64,000 nucleotides of DNA from CBDESN01 sp965242495 (lineage in GTDB: Bacteria; Pseudomonadota; Alphaproteobacteria; MPNO01), in assembly GCA_965242495.1 (NCBI GenBank), contig OZ251446.1, forward strand, positions 930,001-994,000, written 5' to 3'. Shown here in pieces: positions 1 through 7,810 of this stretch. The position numbers were made by a program, and so were the translations under genes. Position 1 is the stretch's first letter. Every line of letters starts with the position of its first letter. The notes beneath the pieces were generated by a model. That model was not told where the DNA came from. It worked only from the letters and a program-made list of their open reading frames with translations, and ran no database searches.

Positions 1-1062
1 GAAGCGGCGTTGGGCCCGGAACTCCGCTGCGCCCACGACGAGGACGCGGTGGCCGGCGCGCTTGGTCGGCTGGCGGCGGCGGGGTGCGACGTCGCTTTGG
101 TGCTCGGCGCTTCGGCGATCGTCGATCGCCGCGACGTCGTGCCGCTCGCGATCGAGCGGGCGGGCGGCGTCGTCGAGCATTTCGGCATGCCCGTCGACCC
201 CGGAAACCTGACCCTGCTCGCCCGCTGCGGCGAGATGCGGGTGTTGGGGGTTCCGGGCTCCGCCCGGTCGCCGCGCCTGCACGGGTTCGATTGGGTGCTC
301 CAGCGAATATGCGCGCGGCTGCCCGTCGCCGGCCGCGACGTCATGCGGATGGGCGTCGGCGGCCTGTTGAAGGAGATCCCGAGCCGCCCGCTGCCGCGCG
401 ACGACGCGGGCCGCGCGCGGCGCGAGGGCGGCGCGGCGCGCGTGGCCGCGGTGATCCTGGCGGCGGGCCAGTCGCGGCGCATGGGCGCCCTCAACAAGCT
501 GGCCGCGGAGATCGAGGGAATCCCCATGCTGGTGCGGACCGCGGATGCGGTGCTGGCGTCGCGGGCGGATCCCGCCCTCGTCGTCGTCGGGCACGAGGCG
601 GACCGCATCCGCGCCATGATCGGCGCGCGCCCGGTGACGATCGTGGACAACCCCGATTACGCCCGCGGGTTGTCGAGTTCGCTCCGGCGGGCGATCGTCG
701 CCCTCCCCCGCGGCGTCGACGGCGTCCTGGTGTGTCTGGCCGACATGCCGGACGTGACGCCGGCGCATATCGACCGGCTGATCGCGGCGTTCGATCCGGC
801 GGCGCAGCGCGCGATCTGCGTGCCTACCTTCAGCGGCAAGCGCGGCAATCCGGTGCTGTGGGGGCGCCAGTTCTTCGCCGAGATGGCCGACGTCGCGGGC
901 GACGTCGGGGCGCGGCATCTGATCGGCGCCCATGCCGACGCGCTGTGCGAGGTCGCGATGCCCGACGACGGCGTGCTCACGGACATCGACACGCCGGACG
1001 CCCTCGCCGGCCGGCGGGGGGCGCGCTCCGATACGCCGGTCAGACCGCGCGGCGCATCTTGA
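1..1062 (+). CDS. Molybdopterin-binding / MobA-like NTP transferase fusion (5' truncated by window edge)
   Basis: The frame is open from base 1, so the gene begins left of the window; about 353 residues are visible. The first ~115 resemble a MoaB/Mog-like molybdopterin-binding domain (motifs LVLGASAIVDRRD, GMPVDPGN, LHGFDWVL). The rest is a nucleotidyltransferase of the MobA/MocA type: the nucleotide loop ILAAGQSRRMG lies near residue 152, followed by the NK pair, and a LADMPD motif near 246 should hold the metal. Proteins with this fusion are normally about 530 aa and are thought to attach CMP to molybdopterin for molybdenum hydroxylases. A CoxL-like hydroxylase subunit occurs at 42.3-44.6 kb but is not adjacent. 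The 3' end overlaps the convergent next gene by 23 bp. The family call is firm; the exact product (MCD or MGD) is inferred. Confidence 0.8.
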   Translation, partial: EAALGPELRCAHDEDAVAGALGRLAAAGCDVALVLGASAIVDRRDVVPLAIERAGGVVEHFGMPVDPGNLTLLARCGEMRVLGVPGSARSPRLHGFDWVLQRICARLPVAGRDVMRMGVGGLLKEIPSRPLPRDDAGRARREGGAARVAAVILAAGQSRRMGALNKLAAEIEGIPMLVRTADAVLASRADPALVVVGHEADRIRAMIGARPVTIVDNPDYARGLSSSLRRAIVALPRGVDGVLVCLADMPDVTPAHIDRLIAAFDPAAQRAICVPTFSGKRGNPVLWGRQFFAEMADVAGDVGARHLIGAHADALCEVAMPDDGVLTDIDTPDALAGRRGARSDTPVRPRGAS

Positions 1063-1573
1063 GCTTGAGCCCGACCACCTGATAGATGTCGAGCCCCGTC
1101 AGGGAGACGATCTCCCGCAGGGGCAGCGACGTCTCCGCCAGCAGGACGCGCGCATGGCTGAGCGGGCTGCGGCGGACGGAGCCGCGCCGCCATCTCGCGG
1201 CAGGTCTGGGCTCGTCCGCTCCTCCGCGCCGGTCCCGGTCCAGGCCGCGCGCGATCGCCTCGCGCAGGGCCGCCTCGCGGCGGAGCTTGTCGGCCTGGAC
1301 GTGCGAATCGCCGAATCCGGCGGAGGCGAACGCGCTTCCGGCGGCGCGCGGTTGCGGCCGCCGGAAGCGCTGCGTCTGCCGCTGAGGCCGGTCGGACGGG
1401 CGCTCCCGCCGCGCCGCCTCCTCCAGGGTCATGCCGTGGCGCGCCGCGAAGCGGGTCGCGGCGGCGAGCGCGTTGGCGCGTTCGCCGTCGAAGGGGCTCG
1501 CTGCGGCGAGCGTCAGCAGGGCGCGGAACCGCGCCTGTTCCGTCTCCGAAAACGGCCTGACCGCGGCGGTCAC
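1040..1573 (-). CDS. DUF2786-like small protein
   Basis: This encodes about 177 residues. The N-terminal part (FRALLTLAAASPFDGERA.. then RHGMTLEEAAR) fits the DUF2786 pattern, a short helical domain of unknown function. The middle is Arg/Gln-rich, and the end (LPLREIVSLTGLDIYQVVGL) looks helix-turn-helix-like, which hints at nucleic-acid binding. I chose the GTG at 1573 because a GGAGGAG box lies 9 nt upstream; a longer reading to 1753 has no such site. It is convergent with the molybdenum-cofactor gene and divergent from yciB. Function is unknown. Confidence 0.6.
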   Translation of the reverse strand: MTAAVRPFSETEQARFRALLTLAAASPFDGERANALAAATRFAARHGMTLEEAARRERPSDRPQRQTQRFRRPQPRAAGSAFASAGFGDSHVQADKLRREAALREAIARGLDRDRRGGADEPRPAARWRRGSVRRSPLSHARVLLAETSLPLREIVSLTGLDIYQVVGLKLKMRRAV

Positions 1574-1718
1574 CTTCGTCCACTCCTCCGGGCCGGCGGC
1601 GACGGCGCCGCCGAGGGCGAGTATAGCACCGGGCGGAGCGAAGATTCCGCTTTGAATCGAGCCCCGCCCGCTATATCGGTATGCGCTCCTCGCCCGATTC
1701 CGGAGTGCGACGCGAACG

Positions 1719-2297
1719 ATGCCGGAGGAATCCCCCCCGCCGCGTTGGGTCAAGCCGACGACCGACTACGCCCCGCTGGTCGCGTTCTTCGCGGTCTATC
1801 AATGGAGCGACGACCTGCTGACCGCGACCGCGGCGCTGATGATCGCCACCGCGATCGTCCTCGTCGTGGCGCGCGTGGTCGCGGGCCGGATCCCGAAATT
1901 TCCCCTGGTCATGGCCGGCGCGCTCGTCGTCTTCGGCGGGCTCACCCTGTGGTTCGACGACCCGATCTTCATCAAGGTCAAACCGACCATCGTGCAGGCG
2001 TTGATCGCCGGAGTCCTGCTGGGCGGCCTCGCCTTCGGCAAGCCGCTGTTGAAGCCCGTCCTGGGGACGAGCTGGGAGATGGGCGACGACGGCTGGCGCC
2101 AGCTCACGCGCCGCTTCGGCCTGTTCTTCGTCGCGATGGCCGCGCTCAACGAGATCGTCTGGCGGACGCAGCCCGAACACGTCTGGGTCAACTTCAAGGT
2201 CTTCGGCATCGCCGGTCTGGCGATCGCCTTCACCATCTGCCAGATGCCCATGCTGCGACGCCACTTCCTCGCCGCCCAGGCGCGGAAGCAGGGTTGA
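1719..2297 (+). CDS. yciB: Inner-membrane septation protein A (YciB family)
   Basis: This 192-residue protein has the hydrophobic, five- to six-helix layout of the YciB/IspZ family and the typical length. It carries the N-terminal DYAPLVAFFAVY segment, the internal KPTIVQALIAG motif, and a conserved polar stretch that includes NEIVWR. In other bacteria YciB is an inner-membrane protein linked to cell division and envelope integrity. The ATG at 1719 gives the full N-terminus. The gene stands alone, divergent from the DUF2786-like gene. Its molecular activity is not established for the family. Confidence 0.9.
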   Translation: MPEESPPPRWVKPTTDYAPLVAFFAVYQWSDDLLTATAALMIATAIVLVVARVVAGRIPKFPLVMAGALVVFGGLTLWFDDPIFIKVKPTIVQALIAGVLLGGLAFGKPLLKPVLGTSWEMGDDGWRQLTRRFGLFFVAMAALNEIVWRTQPEHVWVNFKVFGIAGLAIAFTICQMPMLRRHFLAAQARKQG

Positions 2298-2463
2298 CGG
2301 CCCGGCGGCGAGGCGACGGCCCGTGAAACGGCCGACCCGAACCGGCGGGACGAGACCCTCCGCCCGCTCCAACGCGGCGCAAAGCGCAAGCTATGTCGGC
2401 AGTTCCGAACACAAGGACAAACGGTGGTGGGGTGGACTTCCGACGTCCGGGTCCAGGCGAGAG

Positions 2464-2712
2464 TTGACTACTTTGACCACCATCTGTCCGCTGACGACTG
2501 GCGCAGACAGGGATCGGGCGACGAGGTGGATTCGGCAGGCCATCGGATCGGGCCAATACGAATTCGTGGAGGGAGACCAGGATTTTCCCAAGCACGTCTG
2601 GCATAGAGAGCCCGATGGCGGGGTCTGGTACGGCAGATGCTCGAATCGCTCCAAAGGAGAATACAAGGGCTGGCCCATAAACGAGGACGAGCGTCGTGAA
2701 ATTTTCGGTTGA
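2464..2712 (+). CDS. Small conserved-type hypothetical protein, first of a two-gene unit
   Basis: The plausible coding part begins at a TTG (2464, or 2473) and gives about 80 residues. It is rich in aromatic and charged residues (ATRWIRQAIGSGQYEF, QDFPKHVWHR, YKGWPINEDERR) and does not look like a shadow of another gene. The frame can be read back to a GTG at 2323, but that extension is low-complexity. The stop lies 14 bp inside the next gene, so the two are probably translated together. The region is less GC-rich than its surroundings. I do not recognise the family. Confidence 0.5.
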   Translation: MTTLTTICPLTTGADRDRATRWIRQAIGSGQYEFVEGDQDFPKHVWHREPDGGVWYGRCSNRSKGEYKGWPINEDERREIFG

Positions 2713-3967
2713 CTGGCGGGACGGCGATCGGGGGAGCCCGGACGTCGATCTGTCGGCCGTGGGCGAGCTTCGTATTCACGTCGGGGGGACGAACGTCTGC
2801 CGCTGTCTGGGAACAGGAGACCGCGATGCGCCGCTCTGCGACGATTTCTCCATTTCCGCCTACCCTCTGGCGGAAAGCGTTGCGATGGACTGGTGGAGGC
2901 TGTTCGGCGGTCGCGACGTATGGCATCGCCTGCGCAAATATCGCGGCGGCTACGCCATCCCGGACATACGCATTCGCTTCGACGGCGCCGGTTTCGACAT
3001 CGACTGCGCGCCGTATCGCTATGAAAATCCTCCCATTTTTTTCACAGAATGCGGGAAGGAACGGCTGAAACGCGCCGATGTCGAGCACGCGCTGGGCGGG
3101 TTTCTGGACGAGGTGGTCGCCCATCTCGATGCCGGGAACACGCAGGACTCCGGTCTGCAACTCAGATGGGCGCGCATCCGGGCGTCCCGCGAAGACGAAG
3201 ACGAGGTCCGGTTCTGCGAAGCCGCGGGCGCGCTCGGCCTCGATCCTTACGACGTGTCCGACGACGATGCGGCGTTTATCGAGGCCAGCGGCGTATTGTT
3301 CGAGGGCGAGCCGCTGGCCGAGTTTCTTGCCGGTCTGCGCGGCGCCGACGAACCGGAGGCCGTGCTGGACTGGATACGGAGGTCCGAGGAATGGCCTCGC
3401 TACAAGTCGCGCCTTCCGGTGCTGCAAGACGTGAAGCGACACGTTCGCAACGCGGCGGCGGAGGGAAGCGGCGCCGACGCGGAACGTCCCTGGGCGCCGG
3501 GCTATCGATGCGCGCGCGCAACCCGACGGGCGCTGGAGATGTCGCAGGAGCAGCGTTTCACGTCGGTTTCGGCGCTGGCGAAGCGGTTGGGCGCCGGCCA
3601 TTTCGGCATGGTCCCTTCCGTCCCCGGGATTCGCGCTCTCGTGCGATCCGACGACCGCGAAACCCGCATTCATCTGCGGCGCACCGGCGACAACAGAGGC
3701 AACCTGTTCGCACTGGGCCGCGCGATCGGCGATGCGGTCGCCAACCCGCCCGCACGGCGATCGGCGGTGAACGATCTCCCCTTCGCGTCGCGCCAGGCGT
3801 GCGGCCGCGCTTTCGCCGCGGAGTTCCTGGCCCCGGTCGACGAGGTCCGGTCCATGCGCGAAGACGGTCTCGATACCATCTCCATCGCCGACGAGTTCGG
3901 CGTCTCGACCGAGGTCGTCGAGCGGCAGTTGGAGAACGCGGAGCGCATCCGGCAAGCCTGCGCATGA
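2696..3967 (+). CDS. Large protein with degenerate ImmA/IrrE-like C-terminal part
   Basis: The protein has 423 residues from a GTG at 2696, which overlaps the preceding small gene by 17 bp. The N-terminal ~150 residues (VDLSAVGELRIHVGGTN, ENPPIFFTECG) match nothing I recognise. The C-terminal third is laid out like ImmA/IrrE proteins: a PGIRALV segment, a strand giving IHLRRTGDN, then RQACGRAFAAEFLAP and an HTH-like end (ISIADEFGVSTEVVERQL). The zinc-binding HExxH helix expected after that strand reads NLFALGRAIGDAV instead, so protease activity is unlikely. With its small overlapping partner it could be a toxin-antitoxin or defence pair. That is inference. Confidence 0.6.
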   Translation: MKFSVDWRDGDRGSPDVDLSAVGELRIHVGGTNVCRCLGTGDRDAPLCDDFSISAYPLAESVAMDWWRLFGGRDVWHRLRKYRGGYAIPDIRIRFDGAGFDIDCAPYRYENPPIFFTECGKERLKRADVEHALGGFLDEVVAHLDAGNTQDSGLQLRWARIRASREDEDEVRFCEAAGALGLDPYDVSDDDAAFIEASGVLFEGEPLAEFLAGLRGADEPEAVLDWIRRSEEWPRYKSRLPVLQDVKRHVRNAAAEGSGADAERPWAPGYRCARATRRALEMSQEQRFTSVSALAKRLGAGHFGMVPSVPGIRALVRSDDRETRIHLRRTGDNRGNLFALGRAIGDAVANPPARRSAVNDLPFASRQACGRAFAAEFLAPVDEVRSMREDGLDTISIADEFGVSTEVVERQLENAERIRQACA

Positions 3968-4102
3968 CCGCCGCTCCGGAGGCCCCGCGGCGTCTCATAC
4001 GCATCGACCCGGACGTCCGCTTGATTATCGCGGCTCTTGCGCTATCTAAGCCATACGGCCGTCGCGCGCCCCGGCCGCACGCCACGGAGGAGGAGGACGA
4101 CG

Positions 4103-4657
4103 ATGTTCATTCAGACCGAGCAGACCCCCAACCCGGCGACACTCAAATTCCTCCCCGGACAGACGGTCATGGAGCGCGGCACCGCCGATTTTCCGTCGCC
4201 GGAGGCGGCGGAGCGTTCGCCCCTGGCGCAGCGCCTGTTCGGGATCGAAGGCGTGACCGGCGTCTTCCTGGGCGCCGATTTCGTCACCGTCGCCAAGTCG
4301 GGCGCGCATGAGTGGCACATCCTCAAGCCGCCGATCCTCGGCGCCCTGATGGAGCATCTCGCCGCGGGGCTTCCGGTCGTGGACGATACCGGCGCGCCGG
4401 AGGCGGCCGCGCAGGACGAGGACGACGACGAGGTCGTGGCCCAGATCAAGGAGCTGCTCGATACCCGCGTGCGTCCGGCGGTGGCGATGGACGGCGGCGA
4501 CATCGTCTTCCACGGCTTCGACCAGGGCGTGGTCTATCTCCACATGCAGGGCGCCTGCGCCGGCTGCCCGAGCTCGACGGCGACGCTCAAGATGGGCATC
4601 GAAAACATGCTCCGGCACTACGTCCCCGACGTGCTGCGGGTCGAACCGGTGACGTAG
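4103..4657 (+). CDS. NifU-family Fe-S scaffold/carrier protein (Nfu type)
   Basis: The ATG at 4103 follows a GGAGGAGG box and gives 184 residues. Residues 1-90 form the Nfu N-terminal domain (MFIQTEQTPNPATLKFLPGQ is its hallmark start). An acidic linker (DEDDDE) follows. The C-terminal NifU domain has the CxxC cluster ligands in GACAGCPSS. Proteins of this class hold or pass on [4Fe-4S] clusters to apo-enzymes. Possible clients in this window are LeuC and the two radical SAM enzymes, but there is no operon link. The gene is monocistronic and convergent with the next one. Confidence 0.92.
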   Translation: MFIQTEQTPNPATLKFLPGQTVMERGTADFPSPEAAERSPLAQRLFGIEGVTGVFLGADFVTVAKSGAHEWHILKPPILGALMEHLAAGLPVVDDTGAPEAAAQDEDDDEVVAQIKELLDTRVRPAVAMDGGDIVFHGFDQGVVYLHMQGACAGCPSSTATLKMGIENMLRHYVPDVLRVEPVT

Positions 4658-4675
4658 CCCGCAGGCCGCTCCTCC

Positions 4676-4780
4676 GATACGCGGAATCTCGAAGGCCGAC
4701 GCCCTCGCCGGCCGACGCCCTCGCCGGCGGCGGCGGCGGTCGGTCGGCTTCAGATACGCGAAATCTCGAAGGTCGACGCC
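4676..4780. repeat. Duplicated 3' end of the neighbouring gene plus a 2x16-bp tandem repeat
   Basis: Bases 4676-4703 repeat 4753-4780 with two mismatches; the second copy is the last codons (FEISRI and stop) of the minus-strand binding-protein gene. Between them, GCCGACGCCCTCGCCG occurs twice in tandem (4695-4726). This looks like a short local duplication in the space between two convergent genes. Confidence 0.7.
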
Positions 4781-5745
4781 GGGAACAGGTCCTCGGCGGC
4801 GAGACGGCGTTCGGACAGCCCCTGGTCGTAGGAGTAGCGCGTCGCGGCGTCGATTTCGTGCGCGCAGTCGGGGATGCCGTAGCGCCAGTAATCCTCCCCC
4901 ATCAACGCCCTCGTCTCGAGCGCCTCCGCCTCGACCCAGGGCAGGGTGACGTTGAGGGCGGCGATCTGGCGGACCTCTTCGAGGGCGATCCGCTTCGCCT
5001 CCAGAAACGCCTTGTACAAGCTCCCCGGCAACCAGGGATGGCGCTCCGCGAGCGATTTCTTGACGCCCATCAGATGCATGATGGGGAACATCCGGGTCTT
5101 CGCGTAATAGGCGCGCTCGACCTCGCGGTAGTTCGGGAACAGCCGCGCGACGTGCGGCTTGCCGGCGACGAAGCTGGAGGGCGCGCGGGCGGTCATCACC
5201 GCGTCGAGCTCGCCCTCCTCGAGCATCCCGACCAGAGTCTGATCCGGGCCGATCGGGCGCAGATCGACGCCGTTGGTCAGTTCGAGCGGCGTGCGCTCGT
5301 CGCGGCCGGTCTCCTCCTGTCCGCCGTTGCGCCACCGGATGTCCTGCGGTCGGACGCCGTACTCGTCCTCCAGCATGCCGCGCATCCACACCGGGGCCGT
5401 CATCTGGTACTCGGGCACGCCCACCGTCTTACCCTTGAGGTCCTCGGGCCGGTCGATGCCGCGATCGGTCCGCACGTAGATGCCGGAATGGCGGAACACC
5501 CGCGACACGAAAGCCGGGATGCCGACGAACGGGCTCTCGCCGCGCGACGTGACCATCATGTAGCTCGAAAAGGACAGTTCGCAGACGTCGAACTCCTCGT
5601 AGCGGAAGGCGCGGAAGAAGATTTCCTCCGGCTCCATCGGGATGAAGGTCACGTCGCAGCCTTCCACCCGGACCCGCCCGTCGCGAATGGCGGCCACGCG
5701 ATCGTAATTGCCGCAGACGATGGTGATCGGGATGTTCTTCGCCAT
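4750..5745 (-). CDS. 4,5-dihydroxyphthalate decarboxylase-like / periplasmic-binding-fold protein
   Basis: The protein has 331 residues and a type-2 periplasmic-binding fold of the kind annotated as 4,5-dihydroxyphthalate decarboxylase or ABC substrate-binding protein. Typical segments are ITIVCGNYDRVAAI at the start, EEFDVCELSFSSYMM, LKGKTVGVPEYQMTAPVW and GELDAVMTARAPSS. There is no signal peptide, which favours an enzyme or cytoplasmic protein over a transport component. I chose the ATG at 5745 because the GGGAGG box sits 6 nt upstream; the ATG at 5751 directly abuts that box. No transporter subunits are adjacent, so the substrate is unknown. Confidence 0.75.
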   Translation of the reverse strand: MAKNIPITIVCGNYDRVAAIRDGRVRVEGCDVTFIPMEPEEIFFRAFRYEEFDVCELSFSSYMMVTSRGESPFVGIPAFVSRVFRHSGIYVRTDRGIDRPEDLKGKTVGVPEYQMTAPVWMRGMLEDEYGVRPQDIRWRNGGQEETGRDERTPLELTNGVDLRPIGPDQTLVGMLEEGELDAVMTARAPSSFVAGKPHVARLFPNYREVERAYYAKTRMFPIMHLMGVKKSLAERHPWLPGSLYKAFLEAKRIALEEVRQIAALNVTLPWVEAEALETRALMGEDYWRYGIPDCAHEIDAATRYSYDQGLSERRLAAEDLFPASTFEISRI

Positions 5746-5824
5746 CTTCATCCTCCCGGCCGAACCGGCCCAGTCGTCGCATATGTCGGCGCGCCCCGCA
5801 AGGCGGAGGCCGGGCCGTCGGCGG

Positions 5825-6895
5825 TCAGACCCCCGCGATTCGCGCCGCCCGGTCGCGCGCGAGGCCCAGCGTCTCGCCCGCGTCCAGGATTTCGCTCCAG
5901 GTCGTTTCGTCGACCGGTATGCCGTCCCGCTCGCGCCGCCGCTTCGCTTCGCGCTCCGGATCGCCGGCGACCATGACCGGGCGGTCGGCTTGCGCCGGCG
6001 CGCTCGACTTGACGTAGGCCACCAGCGCGTCGATCTCCGATCGCAGCCACGCGGCCTCCACCAGCCGCGCCGGGTCGATCACGAAGGTCAGCATGTTGTT
6101 GACGATGCCGGCTCGCCGCGGATTGCCCGGCTGAATCGTTCCGCCTCCGGTCAGGCCGCCGGCCAGCAGTTCGCAGATCAGCGCCAGCCCGGAACCCTTA
6201 TGCTCGCCGAAGGGCAGCATCGCGCCCCGCGGATCGGCGAACATGACGCCGGGATCGTTGCTGGGCCGCCCCTCGGCGTCGAGCACCGACCCGTCGGCGA
6301 TGCGCTCGCCTTTGTTGCGCGCGACCCGGAGCTTGCCCAGGGCGACCCTGGACGTCGCCATGTCGAGCAGCACCGGCGGGGTCCGCCCGGTTCCCGGCAA
6401 GGCGACGCAGACCGGGTTGGTGACGAAGCGCGCGGCGACGCCGGCGAAGGGCGCGACCGTCGGCGCATGGTCCACGACGTTGACGAAATGGACCGAAATC
6501 AGGCCGGCGGCGGCGCACGACTCGCCATAGGCGCCGACGCGGCCGATATGATGCGCGTTGCGGAGGGCGGCCAGCACGACTCCGGTCTCGCGGCAGCGCT
6601 CGACCGCGGCGTCCATCGCCTCGCCGGCGACGCGCCGGCCATAGCCGCGGCGTCCGTCGAAGGCGAGGATCGCCCCGTCGTCCTTGACCCGTAGGACGGA
6701 GGTGTTGGGCGCGAGCAGCCCGGCCCGCAGGTGATCGACGTATGCCGGAACCAGCCCCACCCCATGGCTGTCATGTCCCATGAGGTTGGCTTCGACCAGA
6801 TGGCCGGCCGCCAGCCGCGCCTCCGCGTCCTCGCTCCCGCCGAGGCGCAGGATTTCGCCGACGAGCTCCTTCAGCGCGGCCTCGCTCAGCACCAT
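5825..6895 (-). CDS. Ldh-family NAD(P)-dependent oxidoreductase (malate/L-lactate/ureidoglycolate dehydrogenase type)
   Basis: The protein has 356 residues, the normal length of the type-2 malate/lactate dehydrogenase family. Characteristic segments are LMGHDSHGVGLVPAYV near the N-terminus, NAHHIGRVGAY, a VALPGTG..PVLLDMATS strand, and LPFGEHKGSGLALICELL near residue 230. The family reduces or oxidises 2-hydroxy acids in the cytoplasm; members act on malate, lactate, sulfolactate or ureidoglycolate, and nothing here picks one. I chose the ATG at 6895 because a GGGAG box lies 8 nt upstream; the ATG at 6922 has none. It is divergent from the heat-shock gene. Confidence 0.85.
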   Translation of the reverse strand: MVLSEAALKELVGEILRLGGSEDAEARLAAGHLVEANLMGHDSHGVGLVPAYVDHLRAGLLAPNTSVLRVKDDGAILAFDGRRGYGRRVAGEAMDAAVERCRETGVVLAALRNAHHIGRVGAYGESCAAAGLISVHFVNVVDHAPTVAPFAGVAARFVTNPVCVALPGTGRTPPVLLDMATSRVALGKLRVARNKGERIADGSVLDAEGRPSNDPGVMFADPRGAMLPFGEHKGSGLALICELLAGGLTGGGTIQPGNPRRAGIVNNMLTFVIDPARLVEAAWLRSEIDALVAYVKSSAPAQADRPVMVAGDPEREAKRRRERDGIPVDETTWSEILDAGETLGLARDRAARIAGV

Positions 6896-6980
6896 GCGCC
6901 GACTCCCGACCCTTCCCGACATGCCGACGGCTGTGTAGCCCAGGCGATCGGGCGTGTCACCGTCCCTCCCCCTCTCCCCC

Positions 6981-7009
6981 CTTGAAACGCCCGCGGCTCC
7001 TCCCCATAT
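6981..7009 (+). promoter_or_regulatory. Sigma-32 (RpoH) heat-shock promoter for the Hsp20 gene
   Basis: CTTGAAA at 6981-6987 and CCCCATAT at 7002-7009 are separated by 14 bp. Both boxes match the RpoH consensus almost perfectly. The Hsp20 start codon is 100 bp downstream, so the 5' leader would be about 90 nt. Confidence 0.88.
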
Positions 7010-7108
7010 CCGGGTTGCCGCCGGGGATGCCTGATGAGGGTCCCATGAACGGCGGCGGCGCGACGCGGAGCGCCGCGCGCTCATCGTCCAGCTACGGAGG
7101 TGAAAGCT

Positions 7109-7594
7109 ATGCTGGCAAGAAATCCGATCTCCCCGAACCGCAACCGGCTGGTTCCGAACCTCGCCTTGCATCGCGAGATGGACCGGCTGTTCGACGGCGT
7201 GCTGCGCCGCTTCGACCTGCCGGCGGCGTTCGACGCCCCGGACGCCAGAGGCGCCGTCCGACCGAGGATGGACGTGGTCGACGGCGAGCATGACGTCCAG
7301 GTCACGGTGGAACTCCCCGGCCTCGACGAGAAGGACGTCGAGGCGACCTTGGCGGACGGCGTCCTCACCGTCCGCGGCGAGCGGGCGAAGGAGTCCGAAG
7401 ACTCGCCGCCGGACGACGGCCGCTACCGGCTGCGCGAGCGCAGCTTCGGCGCGTTCGAGCGGGCGTTGCGGATCGACGTCCCGATCGAGGAGGACGCCGT
7501 CCGGGCTTCGTTCGCGAACGGCGTCCTGCGCGTCGTGCTTCCCAAGACCGAGGACGCCAAGCCCAAGGTCAGGCGGATCCCGATCGCGAGCTGA
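7109..7594 (+). CDS. Small heat-shock protein, Hsp20/alpha-crystallin family
   Basis: The protein has 161 residues. A short N-terminal arm (NLALHREMDRLFDGVLRRF) precedes the alpha-crystallin domain at about residues 50-145: RPRMDVVDGEHDVQVTVELP, then GLDEKDVEATLADGVLTV and the ANGVLRVVLPK signature near the end. Hsp20 proteins form oligomers that hold unfolding proteins in a refoldable state. The ATG at 7109 follows GGAGG at the usual spacing. A near-consensus RpoH promoter lies upstream and a hairpin downstream, so it is probably a single-gene heat-shock transcript. Confidence 0.93.
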   Translation: MLARNPISPNRNRLVPNLALHREMDRLFDGVLRRFDLPAAFDAPDARGAVRPRMDVVDGEHDVQVTVELPGLDEKDVEATLADGVLTVRGERAKESEDSPPDDGRYRLRERSFGAFERALRIDVPIEEDAVRASFANGVLRVVLPKTEDAKPKVRRIPIAS

Positions 7595-7617
7595 TCCCGG
7601 TCCGCGGGCGTCCGCGG

Positions 7618-7650
7618 GGGCGGCGGTCCATACGGGCCGCCGCCCTCCTT
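7618..7650 (+). terminator. Rho-independent-like terminator after hsp20
   Basis: GGGCGGCGG (7618-7626) pairs with CCGCCGCCC (7637-7645) across a 10-nt loop and is followed by a T/C tract. It lies 24 bp after the Hsp20 stop. Confidence 0.65.
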
Positions 7651-7712
7651 TCCGGCCCCGGCCGCGCCCGGCGCGATCCGGCGTCCGAAGGGAGCGTCGC
7701 CGGGAGCGCCCG

Positions 7713-7802
7713 CCGACGATCGGAAAGTCGACGACCGGAAAGTCGACGATCGGAAAATCGACGATCGGAAAATCGACGATCGGAAAATCGACGACCGGAA
7801 AG
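7713..7802. repeat. Six-unit 15-bp tandem repeat
   Basis: Six head-to-tail 15-bp units of consensus TCGACGATCGGAAAA lie between the hsp20 terminator and the stop of the convergent monooxygenase. Units differ mainly at GATCGG/GACCGG and in the last base. The unit is a multiple of three and is open in several frames, but no start or coding context supports a gene. Confidence 0.9.
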
Positions 7803-7810
7803 CCGCGCGG

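Noticed and set aside
2323..2463. Longer start for the small gene at 2464
   Set aside because: The extra 47 residues are Arg/Ser/Gly-rich and low-complexity, and a promoter-like stretch lies inside that interval.
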